From Candidatus Parvibacillus calidus (GTDB lineage: Bacteria > Bacteroidota > Bacteroidia > Chitinophagales > Saprospiraceae), in NCBI GenBank assembly GCA_013414645.1, contig CP058702.1, positions 3,150,747-3,156,541 on the forward strand: a stretch of DNA of 5,795 nt. Direction: 5' to 3'. Below are positions 5,341-5,795 of this stretch, one piece after another; within the stretch, counting starts at the first letter, position 1, and the number at the start of each line of letters is the position of its first letter. The notes under the pieces are model-generated. The model searched no databases and was not told where the DNA came from. It worked only from the letters and a program-made list of their open reading frames with translations. A program made the translations under genes and the position numbers.

Positions 5341-5795
5341 TTAGTGCATTATGGACACTTTTTGAAGACCGACCAACTTGCCCTCTGACCTTGCAATCAC
5401 GCTATAATGACCGGCAGGCAAGGCTGCATCGATCACGCAAGCATTACCCTGGCATTTGCCCGAATATACTTTGCGGCCCATGAAATCAACTATCTCCACC
5501 TCAAGGTTGGTTACATTACCGTAGTGAACCGTAAATCTGCCTTTTGCAGGGTTGGGGTAGATCATGAGCTGTGTTTTCTTTGGAAGGGAATGCTCTGCCA
5601 AAGAAATGCCACAGGCGGAACTGCTTTGTCCTCCGACTAACATATCTGACAGGCAATTGAGGTAACATTCCAGATTGGTATATCCTGCTACTCCGGTGAC
5701 GGAAAGGGAAAGTTGCCCTCCATTGTGATCCTGCGAGTCAGGGTCCAGACCATGTAACTCTTCCCAGTAATCGGGCATGCCGTCATTATCCCGAT
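5341..5795 (-). CDS. C-terminal part of a T9SS-exported protein, probably a polysaccharide lyase-like enzyme; start outside window
   Basis: About 150 residues are visible, entering at the right edge and ending at TAA 5343-5341. The first part, DNDGMPDYWEELHGLDPDSQ followed by GYTNLECYLN, is the acidic calcium-loop-like and 'YTNLE.YLN' segment that commonly closes the catalytic region of Bacteroidota pectate lyases and related secreted enzymes. A Cys/Ser linker follows. The last 75 or so residues are a type A T9SS sorting domain: YPNPAKGRF (from 5559), the VEIVDFMGRKVYSG strand pair, LPAGHYSVIA and a short basic-hydrophobic end. The domain directs outer-membrane export and is cleaved or anchored at the surface. 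The lyase suggestion is inference, since no catalytic residue is visible. The first ATG in the window (5778) is internal to the conserved DNDGMPD loop and is not the start. Confidence 0.88.
   Translation of the reverse strand, partial: RDNDGMPDYWEELHGLDPDSQDHNGGQLSLSVTGVAGYTNLECYLNCLSDMLVGGQSSSACGISLAEHSLPKKTQLMIYPNPAKGRFTVHYGNVTNLEVEIVDFMGRKVYSGKCQGNACVIDAALPAGHYSVIARSEGKLVGLQKVSIMH

Noticed and set aside
5407..5640. 77-codon plus-strand open frame
   Set aside because: Shadow of the T9SS sorting domain coding on the minus strand.

Overview
The window looks like Bacteroidota DNA, and the style of its secreted proteins suggests a free-living lineage such as Saprospiraceae or Flavobacteriia. 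Three things support this. A type IX secretion (T9SS) C-terminal sorting domain with a YPNPAKG motif ends the gene at the right edge. A Cys-rich Ig-like plus lamin-tail surface protein fills the left half. The intergenic DNA is AT-rich, and -7 boxes of the TAnnTTTG kind lie upstream of genes. Every gene I can support is on the minus strand.

Left region (1-3304): one long gene reads leftward from an ATG at 3304. It encodes a signal peptide, a short 'WQK...AGY.ES.DGD..GNHG' module, and a tandem array of 1063-bp units: unit 3 = 2009-3071, unit 2 = 946-2008, unit 1 = 1-945 and open at the window edge. Each unit encodes two Cys-rich Ig-like segments followed by a lamin-tail domain (LTD). As written, the frame breaks twice per unit, both times at a homopolymer (GGG and AAAAA on the coding strand). 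Each break needs one extra base, or a -1 shift, to continue. Adding both bases gives 1065 nt, exactly 355 codons. Between units, 30 of the 37 differences I count by hand are third-codon-position changes in the restored frame. The array was therefore translated as one protein after the units duplicated, so ancient inactivation is unlikely. Homopolymer miscalls are the leading explanation, with very recent inactivation or recoding as alternatives.

Middle region (3305-4786): mostly AT-rich DNA without a supported gene. It holds a possible promoter for the repeat gene, two probable degraded coding remnants (4086-4412 and 4498-4596) and a convincing rho-independent terminator for minus-strand transcription (about 4464-4498).

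Right region (4787-5795): a small membrane protein of about 117 aa with three predicted membrane segments and a CPLT motif, preceded by a perfect TAnnTTTG box. Beyond it is the C-terminal part of a T9SS-exported protein with a calcium-loop-like and 'GYTNLE.YLN' segment of the kind found near the end of Bacteroidota polysaccharide lyases; its start is outside the window. The shared theme is surface and secreted proteins. No defence system, CRISPR array, RNA gene or insertion sequence was seen.
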